Assembly: GCA_020061285.1 (NCBI GenBank)
Contig: JAGUYQ010000306.1
Span: 1-10,431, forward strand
Direction of reading: 5' to 3'
DNA from: Betaproteobacteria bacterium
GTDB taxonomy: Bacteria > Pseudomonadota > Gammaproteobacteria > Burkholderiales > UBA9220
Length of the DNA stretch: 10,431 bases
The position numbers and the translations under genes were made by a program. A model generated the notes under the pieces. That model was not told where the DNA came from, ran no database searches, and saw only the letters and a program-made list of their open reading frames with translations. This document shows positions 1 to 7,027 of this stretch, piece by piece (the stretch's first letter is position 1; each line of letters opens with the position of its first letter).

Positions 1-1960
1 CCATGGCGGAGAGGTACATTTCGGTGGTCAGGCGCGCCACGTCGTTGGCCTTGTAGACGCCGTGAATCTGGGTGCACAGGTCCTTGAGGCCCACCCGCTC
101 GTAACGCGGCTGCTTGGCCACGAAATCGGGCATTACCCGCCACAGGGGCTGGTTCTTGTCGAAATCGTCCTTGAACTGCTGCAACTCGGTCACCATGGTG
201 TTCCAGCGGCCCTTGGTGATGCCGATGGTGAACATGATGAAGAAGGAATAGAGGCCGGTCTTCTCCACGATCACGCCGTGCTCGGACAGGTATTTGGTGA
301 GGATGGCGGCGGGGATGCCCCAGTCGGCGAAATCGCCGTCCACGTCCAGGCCAGGGGTGACCACCGTGGCCTTGATCGGGTCCAGCAGGTTGAAACCCTT
401 GGCCAGCTTGCCGAAACCGTGCCAACGCTCCTTGGCCCGCAGCATCCAGTCGGCCCGGTCCCCCACGCCCTCCTCGGACAGTTCGGCCGGGCCCCAGACC
501 TTGAACCACCAATCGGCGCCCCACTCCGCCTCCACCTTGCGCATGGCGCGACGGAAGTCCAGGGCCTCCTTGATGGACTCCTTCACCAGGGCGGTGCCGC
601 CGGGCTCCTCCATCATCGCCGCCGCCACGTCGCAGGAAGCGATGATGGCGTACTGGGGCGAGGTGGAGGTGTGCATCAGGAAGGCCTCGTTGAACACGTC
701 CCGGTCCAGCCGGGAATGCTCCGCGTCCTGCACCAGGATTTGCGACGCCTGGGACAGGCCCGCCAGCAGCTTGTGGGTGGACTGGGTGGCGAACACCATG
801 GATTCCTTGCAGCGGGGCCGCCCCTTGCCGATGGCGTGCATGTCCTTGTAGAAGGGGTGGAAGGTGGCGTGGGGCAGCCAAGCTTCGTCGAAGTGCAGGG
901 TGTCGATCTTGCCGTCGAGCATCTCCTTGATGGCCTCGACGTTGTACAGGATGCCGTCGTAGGTGCTCTGGGTGATGGTCAGCACCCGTGGCTTGGCGTC
1001 CGGGTTCTTTTCCAGCACCTCACGGGCGAAGGGATTCGCTTCGATTTTCTTCTTGATGGTTTCCCACTCGAACTCTTCCTTGGGGATCGGCCCGATGATG
1101 CCGAAATTGTTGCGGGTGGGCATGAGGAACACGGGAATCGCGCCGGTCATGATGATGGCGTGAAGGATGGACTTGTGGCAGTTGCGGTCCACCACCACGA
1201 TATCGCCGGGGGCCACGGTGGAGTGCCAGACGATCTTGTTGGAGGTGGAGGTGCCGTTGGTGACGAAATACAGGTGGTCGGCGCTGAAGATGCGCGCCGC
1301 GTTACGCTCGGAGGCCGCCACCGGGCCGGTGTGGTCCAGCAGTTGGCCCAGTTCCTCCACCGCGTTGCAGACGTCGGAGCGCAGCATGTTCTCGCCGAAG
1401 AACTGGTGGAACATCTGCCCCACCGGGCTCTTGAGGAAGGCCACCCCGCCGGAATGGCCGGGGCAGTGCCAGGAGTAGGAGCCGTCGGCGGCATAGTGGG
1501 TCAGGGCGCGGAAGAAGGGCGGCGCCAGGGAATCCAGGTAGGCCTTGGACTCCCGCACCACGTAGCGGGCGATGAATTCCGGCGTGTCCTCGTACATGTG
1601 GATGAAGCCGTGCAGTTCCTTCAGCACGTCGTTGGGGATGTGCCGCGAGGTGCGGGTTTCGCCGTGGAGAAAAATCGGGATATCGGCATTGCGGAAGCGG
1701 ATTTCCTGCACGAAGGCCCGCAGCTCGGCGATGGTCTGCTCCTCCTCGTTGGCCAGTTCCTCGTCGTCCACCGACAGGATGAAGGCCGACGCCCGGCTCT
1801 GCTGCTGGGCGAAGGAAGTCAGGTCGCCGTAACTGGTGACCCCCAGGACTTCCATGCCTTCGTCCTCGATAGCCTTGGCGAGCACGCGGATGCCCAGGCC
1901 CGAGGCGTTCTCGGAACGGAAATCTTCGTCGATGATGACAACGGGAAAACGGAAGCGCAT
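1..1960 (-). CDS. Orn/Lys/Arg decarboxylase, PLP-dependent (3' part beyond the left edge)
   Basis: Biodegradative-type basic amino acid decarboxylase (fold type I, PLP). It decarboxylates arginine, lysine or ornithine to a polyamine precursor, consuming a proton; the family is cytosolic. The leftward frame is open from the ATG at 1958-1960 to the window edge, 653 codons. Residues 1-130 form the N-terminal wing domain, beginning MRFRFPVVIIDEDFRSE. The catalytic core follows, with CPGHSGG near 165, VTNGTSTSNK near 232, DRNCHKS near 258 and HFDEAW near 356. The PLP lysine lies in QSTHKLLAGLSQAS, at about K397. WHGF and DPIK motifs of the C-terminal half are also present. Family members are about 710-760 residues, so roughly 100 are missing because of the window edge, not a mutation. 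AGGAG sits 8 nt before the ATG. The gene lies 92 nt downstream of dcd on the same strand. I cannot decide between arginine, lysine and ornithine as substrate. Confidence 0.93.
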   Translation of the reverse strand, partial: MRFRFPVVIIDEDFRSENASGLGIRVLAKAIEDEGMEVLGVTSYGDLTSFAQQQSRASAFILSVDDEELANEEEQTIAELRAFVQEIRFRNADIPIFLHGETRTSRHIPNDVLKELHGFIHMYEDTPEFIARYVVRESKAYLDSLAPPFFRALTHYAADGSYSWHCPGHSGGVAFLKSPVGQMFHQFFGENMLRSDVCNAVEELGQLLDHTGPVAASERNAARIFSADHLYFVTNGTSTSNKIVWHSTVAPGDIVVVDRNCHKSILHAIIMTGAIPVFLMPTRNNFGIIGPIPKEEFEWETIKKKIEANPFAREVLEKNPDAKPRVLTITQSTYDGILYNVEAIKEMLDGKIDTLHFDEAWLPHATFHPFYKDMHAIGKGRPRCKESMVFATQSTHKLLAGLSQASQILVQDAEHSRLDRDVFNEAFLMHTSTSPQYAIIASCDVAAAMMEEPGGTALVKESIKEALDFRRAMRKVEAEWGADWWFKVWGPAELSEEGVGDRADWMLRAKERWHGFGKLAKGFNLLDPIKATVVTPGLDVDGDFADWGIPAAILTKYLSEHGVIVEKTGLYSFFIMFTIGITKGRWNTMVTELQQFKDDFDKNQPLWRVMPDFVAKQPRYERVGLKDLCTQIHGVYKANDVARLTTEMYLSAM

Positions 1961-1979
1961 GGGGAACTCCTAGCGAAAA

Positions 1980-2052
1980 GCGGCGAGCCGAGAGCCGAGA
2001 GATAAAACCTCTCTATCCTTCACGCTCTCCACTCGCCACTCTCGACTCTCAA
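1980..2052. repeat. GAGAG-rich imperfect inverted repeat between dcd and the decarboxylase gene
   Basis: The gap begins directly at the dcd stop codon. Its + strand left arm carries GAGCCGAGAGCCGAGAG (about 1985-2001) and its right end carries CTCTCGACTCTC (about 2039-2050). The arms are imperfect reverse complements, and an inner GAGAG/CTCTC pair encloses ATAAAAC. The strand asymmetry (purine-rich left, pyrimidine-rich right) is unlike the flanking coding sequence. It could fold in the leftward transcript between dcd and the decarboxylase gene, as a processing site or weak terminator, or be a copy of a dispersed repeat. The function is inferred only. Confidence 0.5.
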
Positions 2053-2625
2053 CTAAATTTTGGGCAGGGTCACGCCGAGCTGGCCCTGGTATTTGCCGCC
2101 GCGGTCGCGGTAGGACGTTTCGCACACATCATCCGCGTCGGCCTCGAAAAACAACACTTGGGCTACGCCCTCGTTGGCGTAAATCTTCGCCGGCAGCGGC
2201 GTGGTATTGGAAAACTCCAGGGTCACGTGGCCTTCCCACTCCGGCTCGAAGGGAGTGACGTTGACGATGATGCCGCAGCGGGCGTAGGTGCTCTTGCCGA
2301 GGCAGATGGTGAGCACGTTGCGGGGAATGCGGAAGTATTCCACCGTCCGCGCCAGGGCGAAGGAATTGGGGGGGATGATGCAGTGCTCGGCCTCGATCTC
2401 GACGAAGGAGTTGGGGTCGAAGTTCTTCGGGTCCACCACGGTGTGGTTGATATTGGTGAACACCTTGAATTCCCCCGCGCAGCGGATATCGTAGCCGTAG
2501 CTGGAGGTGCCGTAGGACACGATCTTGCCGCCGTTTTCCTCCCGCACCAGTTGCGGCGAGAACGGCTCGATCATGCCGTGCTCCTCGGCCATGCGGCGGA
2601 TCCACTTGTCGGACTTGATGCTCAT
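2053..2625 (-). CDS. dcd: dCTP deaminase
   Basis: Deaminates dCTP to dUTP in pyrimidine deoxynucleotide metabolism, feeding dUTPase and thymidylate synthesis; cytosolic, trimeric in the family. The 190-residue protein has the usual length and starts [22 protein letters not shown], typical of the betaproteobacterial form. Visible signatures are [13 protein letters not shown] (37-49), the phosphate-binding motif GKSTYARCG (110-118), [16 protein letters not shown] (123-138) with the catalytic glutamate at about E137, and the C-terminal [10 protein letters not shown] segment. The ATG at 2623-2625 is preceded by GAGGGG, a usable ribosome binding site. The gene follows apbC after 51 nt on the same strand, with a perfect 9-bp hairpin between them. 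Co-transcription with apbC is likely but unproven. Bifunctional dCTP deaminase/dUTPase is a less likely alternative. Confidence 0.97.
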   Translation of the reverse strand: MSIKSDKWIRRMAEEHGMIEPFSPQLVREENGGKIVSYGTSSYGYDIRCAGEFKVFTNINHTVVDPKNFDPNSFVEIEAEHCIIPPNSFALARTVEYFRIPRNVLTICLGKSTYARCGIIVNVTPFEPEWEGHVTLEFSNTTPLPAKIYANEGVAQVLFFEADADDVCETSYRDRGGKYQGQLGVTLPKI

Positions 2626-2646
2626 TATCCCCTCGCCAAAGTAATC

Positions 2647-2668
2647 GGGCCGCGTGTCGACGCGGCCC
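2647..2668 (-). other. Perfect GC-rich hairpin in the apbC-dcd gap
   Basis: GGGCCGCGT (2647-2655) and ACGCGGCCC (2660-2668) are perfect reverse complements separated by a 4-nt loop. The structure lies 8 nt after the apbC stop and about 20 nt before the dcd start. In the leftward transcript it is followed by GATTACTTTGG, not a U-tract, so it does not look like a full intrinsic terminator. It may act as an attenuator or as an mRNA 3'-end stabiliser for apbC. Confidence 0.5.
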
Positions 2669-2676
2669 TGGCTAGT

Positions 2677-3762
2677 TTAGGTATTTTGTATGACGATTTT
2701 AGGAAACTTCAGGCTATGGTCCTCGGCCTGCTTGGCGATCTTCGCCGCTACCCGGCGGGCGATGCCGCGGTAGATTTCCGCCACCCGGCCGTCCGGGTCG
2801 CTCACCACCGTGGGCTTGCCGTCGTCGGTGCCCTGGCGGATGGTGATGTCCAGGGGCAGGGCGCCGAGGAACTCGGTGTCGTAGTCCTGGCACATCTTCT
2901 CGCCGCCGCCCTCGCCGAAGATGCGTTCCTCGTGGCCGCACTGGGAGCAGATGTGGAGGCTCATGTTCTCGATGATGCCGAGGATGGGGATACCCACCTT
3001 CTCGAACATCTTCAGGGCCTTGCGGGCGTCGATCAGGGCGATGTCCTGGGGGGTGGTGACGATCACCGAGCCGGTCACCGGCACCTTCTGGGCCAGGGTC
3101 AACTGCACGTCGCCGGTGCCGGGAGGCAGGTCCACCACCAGGTAGTCCAGGTCCTGCCAGTGGGTGTTGTGCACCAGTTGCTCCAGGGCCTGGGTGACCA
3201 TGGGGCCGCGCCACACCATGGGGGTCTCCACGTCGATCAGGAAGCCGATGGACATGGCTTGTAGGCCGTGGCCGCTCATGGGCTCCAGGGTCTGGTTGTC
3301 CACCGCCTCGGGGCGGCCGTGGATGCCCAGCATGGTGGGTTGGGAGGGACCGTAGATGTCGGCGTCCAGAATACCCACCTTGGCGCCCTCGGCGGCCAGG
3401 GCCAGGGCCAGGTTCACGGCGGTGGTGGACTTGCCCACGCCGCCCTTGCCGGAAGCCACGGCGATGATGTTCTTCACCCCCTTCACCAGTTCCACGCCGC
3501 GCTGCACGCTGTGGGAGACGATCTTCCACGACACGTTGACGGTGGCGTCGGCGGCGCCGGCGGCCTTCAGCTTGTCGGCCACCAGGGCGGCGATCTGATC
3601 CTTGACTGTGTTGGCGGGGTAGCCCAGGACCACGTCCAGGGTCACCTTGTCGCCGTCGATCTGGATATTCTTGGCGCTCTTGCCGGAAATGAAATCGCGG
3701 CCCGTGTTGGGGTCGGTCAGCTCCTTGAGGGCGGCTTGCACTTGCTGTTCGGAAATCGCCAT
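2677..3762 (-). CDS. apbC: Iron-sulfur cluster carrier protein, Mrp/NBP35 ATPase family
   Basis: P-loop ATPase that binds and hands over [4Fe-4S] clusters to apo-proteins in the cytosol; the active form is a homodimer. The 361-residue protein has an N-terminal MIP18/DUF59 domain (about 1-85), then the deviant Walker A SGKGGVGKST (104-113). ILDADIYGPSQPTMLG (131-146) and VVDLPPGTGD (209-218) follow. The signature ENMS with the CSQC pair (Cys272 and Cys275) is the bridging cluster site of the dimer. Length and domain order are normal. AAGGA lies about 9 nt before the ATG at 3760-3762. The gene is divergent from metG and followed by dcd; I recall this neighbourhood in other Betaproteobacteria but have not checked it. 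ApbC/Mrp is the accepted name; the older call of ATPase involved in chromosome partitioning (ParA-like) is a mis-assignment. Confidence 0.96.
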   Translation of the reverse strand: MAISEQQVQAALKELTDPNTGRDFISGKSAKNIQIDGDKVTLDVVLGYPANTVKDQIAALVADKLKAAGAADATVNVSWKIVSHSVQRGVELVKGVKNIIAVASGKGGVGKSTTAVNLALALAAEGAKVGILDADIYGPSQPTMLGIHGRPEAVDNQTLEPMSGHGLQAMSIGFLIDVETPMVWRGPMVTQALEQLVHNTHWQDLDYLVVDLPPGTGDVQLTLAQKVPVTGSVIVTTPQDIALIDARKALKMFEKVGIPILGIIENMSLHICSQCGHEERIFGEGGGEKMCQDYDTEFLGALPLDITIRQGTDDGKPTVVSDPDGRVAEIYRGIARRVAAKIAKQAEDHSLKFPKIVIQNT

Positions 3763-3846
3763 TTACGAATCCTTCAAATCTGGGTTCTGCACGAAAAGGT
3801 GCAAGTTTAACAAATAATCCCCGGCGGGGGACCTCGCGAAGCACCC

Positions 3847-3876
3847 ATTTTATTGCAAAACCCCCATACCCGACAA
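3847..3876 (-). promoter_or_regulatory. Candidate sigma-70 promoter for apbC
   Basis: Read leftward, TTGTCG (3871-3876) and TAAAAT (3847-3852) are separated by 18 nt. The first transcribed base would fall near 3840, giving a leader of about 78 nt. That leader contains a small CCCC/GGGG hairpin near 3820-3830. Assigned by eye only. Confidence 0.4.
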
Positions 3877-3891
3877 ATTTACTTTGTTATT

Positions 3892-3916
3892 GCCCGCCGT
3901 TTTCCGCCCGGCGGGC
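3892..3916. other. 8-bp inverted repeat in the metG upstream region
   Basis: GCCCGCCG (3892-3899) and CGGCGGGC (3909-3916) are perfect reverse complements around a 9-nt loop. The repeat covers the spot where a -35 element for the TACAAT box at 3925-3930 would lie, so it may be an operator. It may instead be chance in GC-rich DNA. Confidence 0.35.
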
Positions 3917-3924
3917 ATTTCCAT

Positions 3925-3930
3925 TACAAT
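3925..3930 (+). promoter_or_regulatory. Candidate -10 box of metG
   Basis: TACAAT followed by CCGG lies 33 nt before the metG start. No good -35 hexamer is visible 16-18 nt upstream. There is also no strong Shine-Dalgarno before the metG ATG, so the leader is short and weakly marked. Confidence 0.35.
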
Positions 3931-3962
3931 CCGGATTTTGACGTTTCCCCAGAAAAACCGCC

Positions 3963-6176
3963 ATGTCCCGCAAAATCCTCGTCACCTCCGCCCTGCCCTA
4001 CGCCAACGGCAGCATCCACCTGGGCCACTTGGTGGAATACATCCAGACCGACATCTGGGTGCGCTTCCAAAAAATGCAGGGCCATAGCTGCCATTACGTC
4101 TGCGCCGACGACACCCACGGCACCCCCATCATGCTGCGGGCGGAGAAGGAAGGCATCACCCCCGAGGAACTGATCGCCAAGACGTGGCAGGAGCACAAGG
4201 CAGATTTCGACGGCTTCCTGGTGGGCTTCGACAACTATTACTCCACCAATTCTCCGGAGACCCAGCATTACGCCAACGACATCTACGGCAAGCTGAAGGC
4301 CCAGGGGCTGATCGAGGTGCGCGCCATCGAGCAGTTCTACGACCCGGTGAAGGCCATGTTCCTGCCGGACCGCTTCATCAAGGGCGAGTGCCCCAAGTGC
4401 CATGCCAAGGACCAGTACGGCGACTCCTGCGAGGTGTGCGGCGCCGCCTACCAGCCCACGGACCTGATCGAGCCCTACTCCGCCGTCTCCGGCGCCAAGC
4501 CGGTGCGCCGCCAGTCGGACCATTACTTCTTCAAGCTCTCCGACGAGCGCTGCCGCGACTTCCTGAAAGAATGGATCAAGCCACCCCAGGTCCAGGACGC
4601 CGCCGCCAACAAGCTCAACGAGTGGCTGGAAGGGGGCCTCTCGGACTGGGACATTTCCCGTGACGCCCCCTACTTCGGCTTCGAGATTCCCGACGCGCCG
4701 GGCAAGTATTTCTACGTCTGGCTCGACGCCCCCATCGGCTACATGGGCAGCTTCAAGAACCTGTGCGACCGTTTAACTCCCTCTCCCCTTGAGGGAGAGG
4801 GCCGGGGTGAGGGGGGGCTTGATTTTGATTCCTACTGGGACCGGGAAAAAGCCGCCAAGGCCGGCACCGAGGTCTATCACTTCATCGGCAAGGATATTCT
4901 CTACTTCCACGCCCTGTTCTGGCCCGCCGAGCTGGAGTTCGCCGACTACCGCACGCCGACGGGGGTCTTCGCCCACGGTTTCCTCACCGTCAACGGCCAG
5001 AAGATGTCCAAGTCCCGGGGCACCTTCATCACAGCCCGCAGCTACCTGGACCACCTGAAGAACCCGGAATACCTGCGCTACTACTTCGCCGCCAAACTGG
5101 GCAACGGCGTGGACGATATCGACCTCAACCTGGACGACTTCACCTCCCGGGTGAACAGCGACCTGATCGGCAAGTACGTCAATATCGCCAGCCGGGCGGC
5201 GGGGTTCATCACCAAGCGATTCGAGGGAAAAATCGGGTTTAGCATTAACTCTGAGGACCAATCCCTGCTCAACCAACTCCATGCTGCGACGGGAGAAATA
5301 TCTGCCTCCTATGACAACAGGGAGTACGGCCGTGCCATCCGCGAAATCATGCGAATTACGGACTTGGCGAACCAGTACGTTGATGCCAATAAACCCTGGG
5401 AATTGGCGAAGGACGAAAACAAGACGGCGAGGCTCCATGAGGTATGCAGCACCAGCTTGAATGCTTTCCGCCTGCTCACCCTGTATCTAAAGCCTGTACT
5501 ACCAAAGCTTGCCGAGGAAGTCGAACAGTTCCTCAGCATCGAACCGCTCAAATGGCAAACGGCATTAACACTTTTGCCTGAAGGCCATGCCATCAACCCC
5601 TACCAGCACCTCATGACCCGTATCGACCCGAAACAAGTGGAAGCCATGATCGACGCCAACAAGCAATCCCTCGCGCCTGCCACGGACGCCCATTCCCAGA
5701 CCCGCCACGGCGAAAAACAGCAGCACCAGCAACACCCCTCTCCCGCCGGGAGAGGGGTGGGGAGTGAGGGACCCAAGTCGGCTTCGGCCACCGCTGTTCC
5801 CTCACCCCAACCTCTCCCGGCGGGAGAGGGGCTTATCAGCATCGACGACTTCGCCAAGGTGGACCTACGCATCGCCCGCATCGCCAATGCCGAGCACGTG
5901 GAGGGCGCCGACAAGCTGCTGCGCCTGACCCTGGACGTGGGCGAACTGGGCACCCGCCAGGTCTTCGCCGGCATCAAGTCGGCCTATGCGCCGGAAAAGC
6001 TGGTGGGCCGGCTGACGGTGATGGTGGCCAACCTGGCGCCGCGCAAGATGAAGTTCGGCCTGTCCGAGGGCATGGTGCTGGCCGCTTCATACCCTGAAGG
6101 GCATAAAGGCAGCGAACCCGGCCTTTTCATCCTCGGCCCGGACGAGGGTGCCCAGCCGGGCATGAAGGTGAAGTAA
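3963..6176 (+). CDS. metG: Methionine--tRNA ligase with two repeat-derived insertions
   Basis: Charges tRNA-Met with methionine in the cytosol. The class I catalytic domain has the HIGH-type motif HLGH (19-22), a zinc knuckle with Cys143, Cys146, Cys156 and Cys159, [11 protein letters not shown] (253-263) and the KMSKS loop (347-351). The helical anticodon-binding domain follows, ending near 560. A C-terminal EMAP/Trbp111-like tRNA-binding domain occupies about 624-737 ([31 protein letters not shown]). At 737 residues it is about 60 longer than the E. coli enzyme (677). Most of the excess comes from a 15-residue insert at 271-285 ([11 protein letters not shown]) and a Pro/Gly/Ser-rich linker at about 574-623, both encoded by palindromic repeats. 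The frame and all key motifs are intact, so the enzyme should be active; metG is normally essential. Nucleotides 5221-5580 are lower in GC than the preceding part. The start is fixed by the conserved [16 protein letters not shown] opening. Confidence 0.97.
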   Translation: MSRKILVTSALPYANGSIHLGHLVEYIQTDIWVRFQKMQGHSCHYVCADDTHGTPIMLRAEKEGITPEELIAKTWQEHKADFDGFLVGFDNYYSTNSPETQHYANDIYGKLKAQGLIEVRAIEQFYDPVKAMFLPDRFIKGECPKCHAKDQYGDSCEVCGAAYQPTDLIEPYSAVSGAKPVRRQSDHYFFKLSDERCRDFLKEWIKPPQVQDAAANKLNEWLEGGLSDWDISRDAPYFGFEIPDAPGKYFYVWLDAPIGYMGSFKNLCDRLTPSPLEGEGRGEGGLDFDSYWDREKAAKAGTEVYHFIGKDILYFHALFWPAELEFADYRTPTGVFAHGFLTVNGQKMSKSRGTFITARSYLDHLKNPEYLRYYFAAKLGNGVDDIDLNLDDFTSRVNSDLIGKYVNIASRAAGFITKRFEGKIGFSINSEDQSLLNQLHAATGEISASYDNREYGRAIREIMRITDLANQYVDANKPWELAKDENKTARLHEVCSTSLNAFRLLTLYLKPVLPKLAEEVEQFLSIEPLKWQTALTLLPEGHAINPYQHLMTRIDPKQVEAMIDANKQSLAPATDAHSQTRHGEKQQHQQHPSPAGRGVGSEGPKSASATAVPSPQPLPAGEGLISIDDFAKVDLRIARIANAEHVEGADKLLRLTLDVGELGTRQVFAGIKSAYAPEKLVGRLTVMVANLAPRKMKFGLSEGMVLAASYPEGHKGSEPGLFILGPDEGAQPGMKVK
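4773..4817. repeat. Palindromic repeat inserted in frame in metG (copy 1)
   Basis: CCCTCTCCC (4779-4787) and GGGAGAGGG (4793-4801) form a perfect 9-bp stem around CTTGA, followed by a GGGGTGAGGGG tail. Translated in the metG frame it gives [14 protein letters not shown]. This peptide is absent from ordinary MetRS, where the loop before the conserved DEYW segment is short. The [13 protein letters not shown] type of peptide is a familiar by-product of dispersed REP-like repeats in proteobacterial genomes. The insert length is a multiple of three and has no stop in the metG frame. Confidence 0.85.
5733..5831. repeat. Inverted doublet of the same palindromic repeat in the metG linker (copies 2 and 3)
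   Basis: Copy 2 is CACCCCTCTCCCG (5733-5745) with CGGGAGAGGGGTG (5747-5759), a perfect 13-bp palindrome around one base. Copy 3 is CCTCTCCCG (5811-5819) with CGGGAGAGG (5821-5829). The tails GGGGAGTGAGGGA (5759-5771) and TTCCCTCACCCCAACC face each other, so the unit is a head-to-head pair like a bacterial interspersed mosaic element. It encodes [13 protein letters not shown] and [12 protein letters not shown] and bridges the anticodon-binding and C-terminal domains without breaking the frame. Confidence 0.85.
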
Positions 6177-6244
6177 AAAAACCCTGTCGGCGGATGGGCT
6201 ACACTAGGTTTTGACACCCCCATCCCATTGAAAGGCGGTTTCCC

Positions 6245-6730
6245 ATGGCCGACAACGCAACCATCGCCATCCTTCGCGGCTCCGCCCTGGCCGAGGAGCT
6301 CTCCGAGCAGGAGTGCGCCGTGCTGGCGGCCATCGTCAGCCGCCGCACCCTGACCGGCGAGGAAATCCTCATCGAGGAAGGGCTGACCGACCACAACCTA
6401 TACCTGATCATCGACGGCGCCCTGGCTGTGTGCAAGAAAACCGCCGGCGGCGAATGGATATCCCTCCACGTGCTCAACCCGGGGGACATGGCCGGGGAAC
6501 TGGGATTCATCGACGGCCAGCCCCACAGCGCCACCCTGCGTTCCATCGGCACCACGGAAATCTTCATCCTTGAACGCAGCGCCTTCGAATCCCTGGTGGA
6601 AAGCCAGCCCTGGCTTGCCTACCGGGTCATGCGCGCCATCCTGCGCACCGTCCACGCCATCCTGCGGCGCATGAACCTGCAATACATCGAACTCTCGAAC
6701 TACATTTCCCGCCAGCACGGGAAATATTGA
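6245..6730 (+). CDS. Stand-alone cyclic-nucleotide-binding domain protein
   Basis: A 161-residue protein with one cNMP-binding (CRP/PKA regulatory type) beta-roll, about residues 15-125. Visible motifs are the hairpin GEEILIEEGLTDHNLYLIIDGAL, NPGDMAGELGFIDGQP and the phosphate-binding-cassette region GELGFIDGQPHSATLRS (82-98), followed by the hinge helix. The usual Arg of the cassette aligns with the HSATLR part (His/Ser-Ala), so cAMP binding is not certain. It ends soon after the C-helix (RRMNLQYIELSNYIS) and has no room for a helix-turn-helix, so it is not a classical CRP/FNR transcription factor. It may be a sensory adaptor or bind another ligand. AAGGCGG precedes the ATG by about 8 nt. 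The gene starts 68 nt after metG and is followed 6 nt later by the acylphosphatase gene. Confidence 0.88.
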   Translation: MADNATIAILRGSALAEELSEQECAVLAAIVSRRTLTGEEILIEEGLTDHNLYLIIDGALAVCKKTAGGEWISLHVLNPGDMAGELGFIDGQPHSATLRSIGTTEIFILERSAFESLVESQPWLAYRVMRAILRTVHAILRRMNLQYIELSNYISRQHGKY

Positions 6731-6736
6731 CGCCGG

Positions 6737-7012
6737 ATGCGCATCACCAAGCGCCTTGTCATCCGTGGCCGCGTTCAGGGGGTGTGGTTTCGCGAGTCGA
6801 TGCGCTTCCAGGCCGAGGCGCTGAATGTCGCCGGCTGGGTGCGCAACCGGCGGGACGGCACGGTGGAGGCAATGGTGCAGGGCGAGGAGGAAGCCGTCGA
6901 GGCCCTCATCGCCTGGTCCCGGCGCGGCCCGGACGCCGCGCAAGTGGACCAGGTGGAGGTAACGGAGGGGTCCGGCGAATTTACCGCCTTCGAGCGGCGG
7001 GAAACAGCCTGA
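6737..7012 (+). CDS. acyP: Acylphosphatase
   Basis: Small cytosolic enzyme that hydrolyses acyl-phosphate (carboxyl-phosphate) bonds. The 91 residues match the single-domain family length. The first signature is [12 protein letters not shown] (11-22) with the phosphate-binding loop and catalytic Arg19. The second is [17 protein letters not shown] (33-49) with catalytic Asn37. It starts 6 nt after the stop of the cNMP-binding gene and lacks a strong Shine-Dalgarno of its own, so translational coupling to that gene is likely. Its stop is 15 nt from the convergent hemerythrin stop, with no terminator hairpin visible between them. The physiological substrate of bacterial acylphosphatases is generally unclear. 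Confidence 0.95.
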   Translation: MRITKRLVIRGRVQGVWFRESMRFQAEALNVAGWVRNRRDGTVEAMVQGEEEAVEALIAWSRRGPDAAQVDQVEVTEGSGEFTAFERRETA

Positions 7013-7027
7013 ACCTAGGACGTTAGC

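Noticed and set aside
62..2005. Long open frame on the + strand (647 codons)
   Set aside because: It is antisense to the decarboxylase gene, whose protein is clearly recognisable. The + product is His/Gly/Val-rich and matches no family I know; it is a by-product of GC-rich codon usage.
2647..2668. Intrinsic terminator after apbC
   Set aside because: The stem is strong, but no U-tract follows in the leftward transcript and dcd starts about 20 nt later, so it is reported only as a hairpin.
2158..3264. Open frame of 368 codons on the + strand
   Set aside because: Antisense to dcd and apbC, both of which are well conserved, and of artefactual composition.
4779..5829. CRISPR-like repeats in metG
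   Set aside because: The repeats are self-complementary palindromes at irregular spacing inside a conserved gene. There are no regular spacers, and all sequence between them is MetRS coding.
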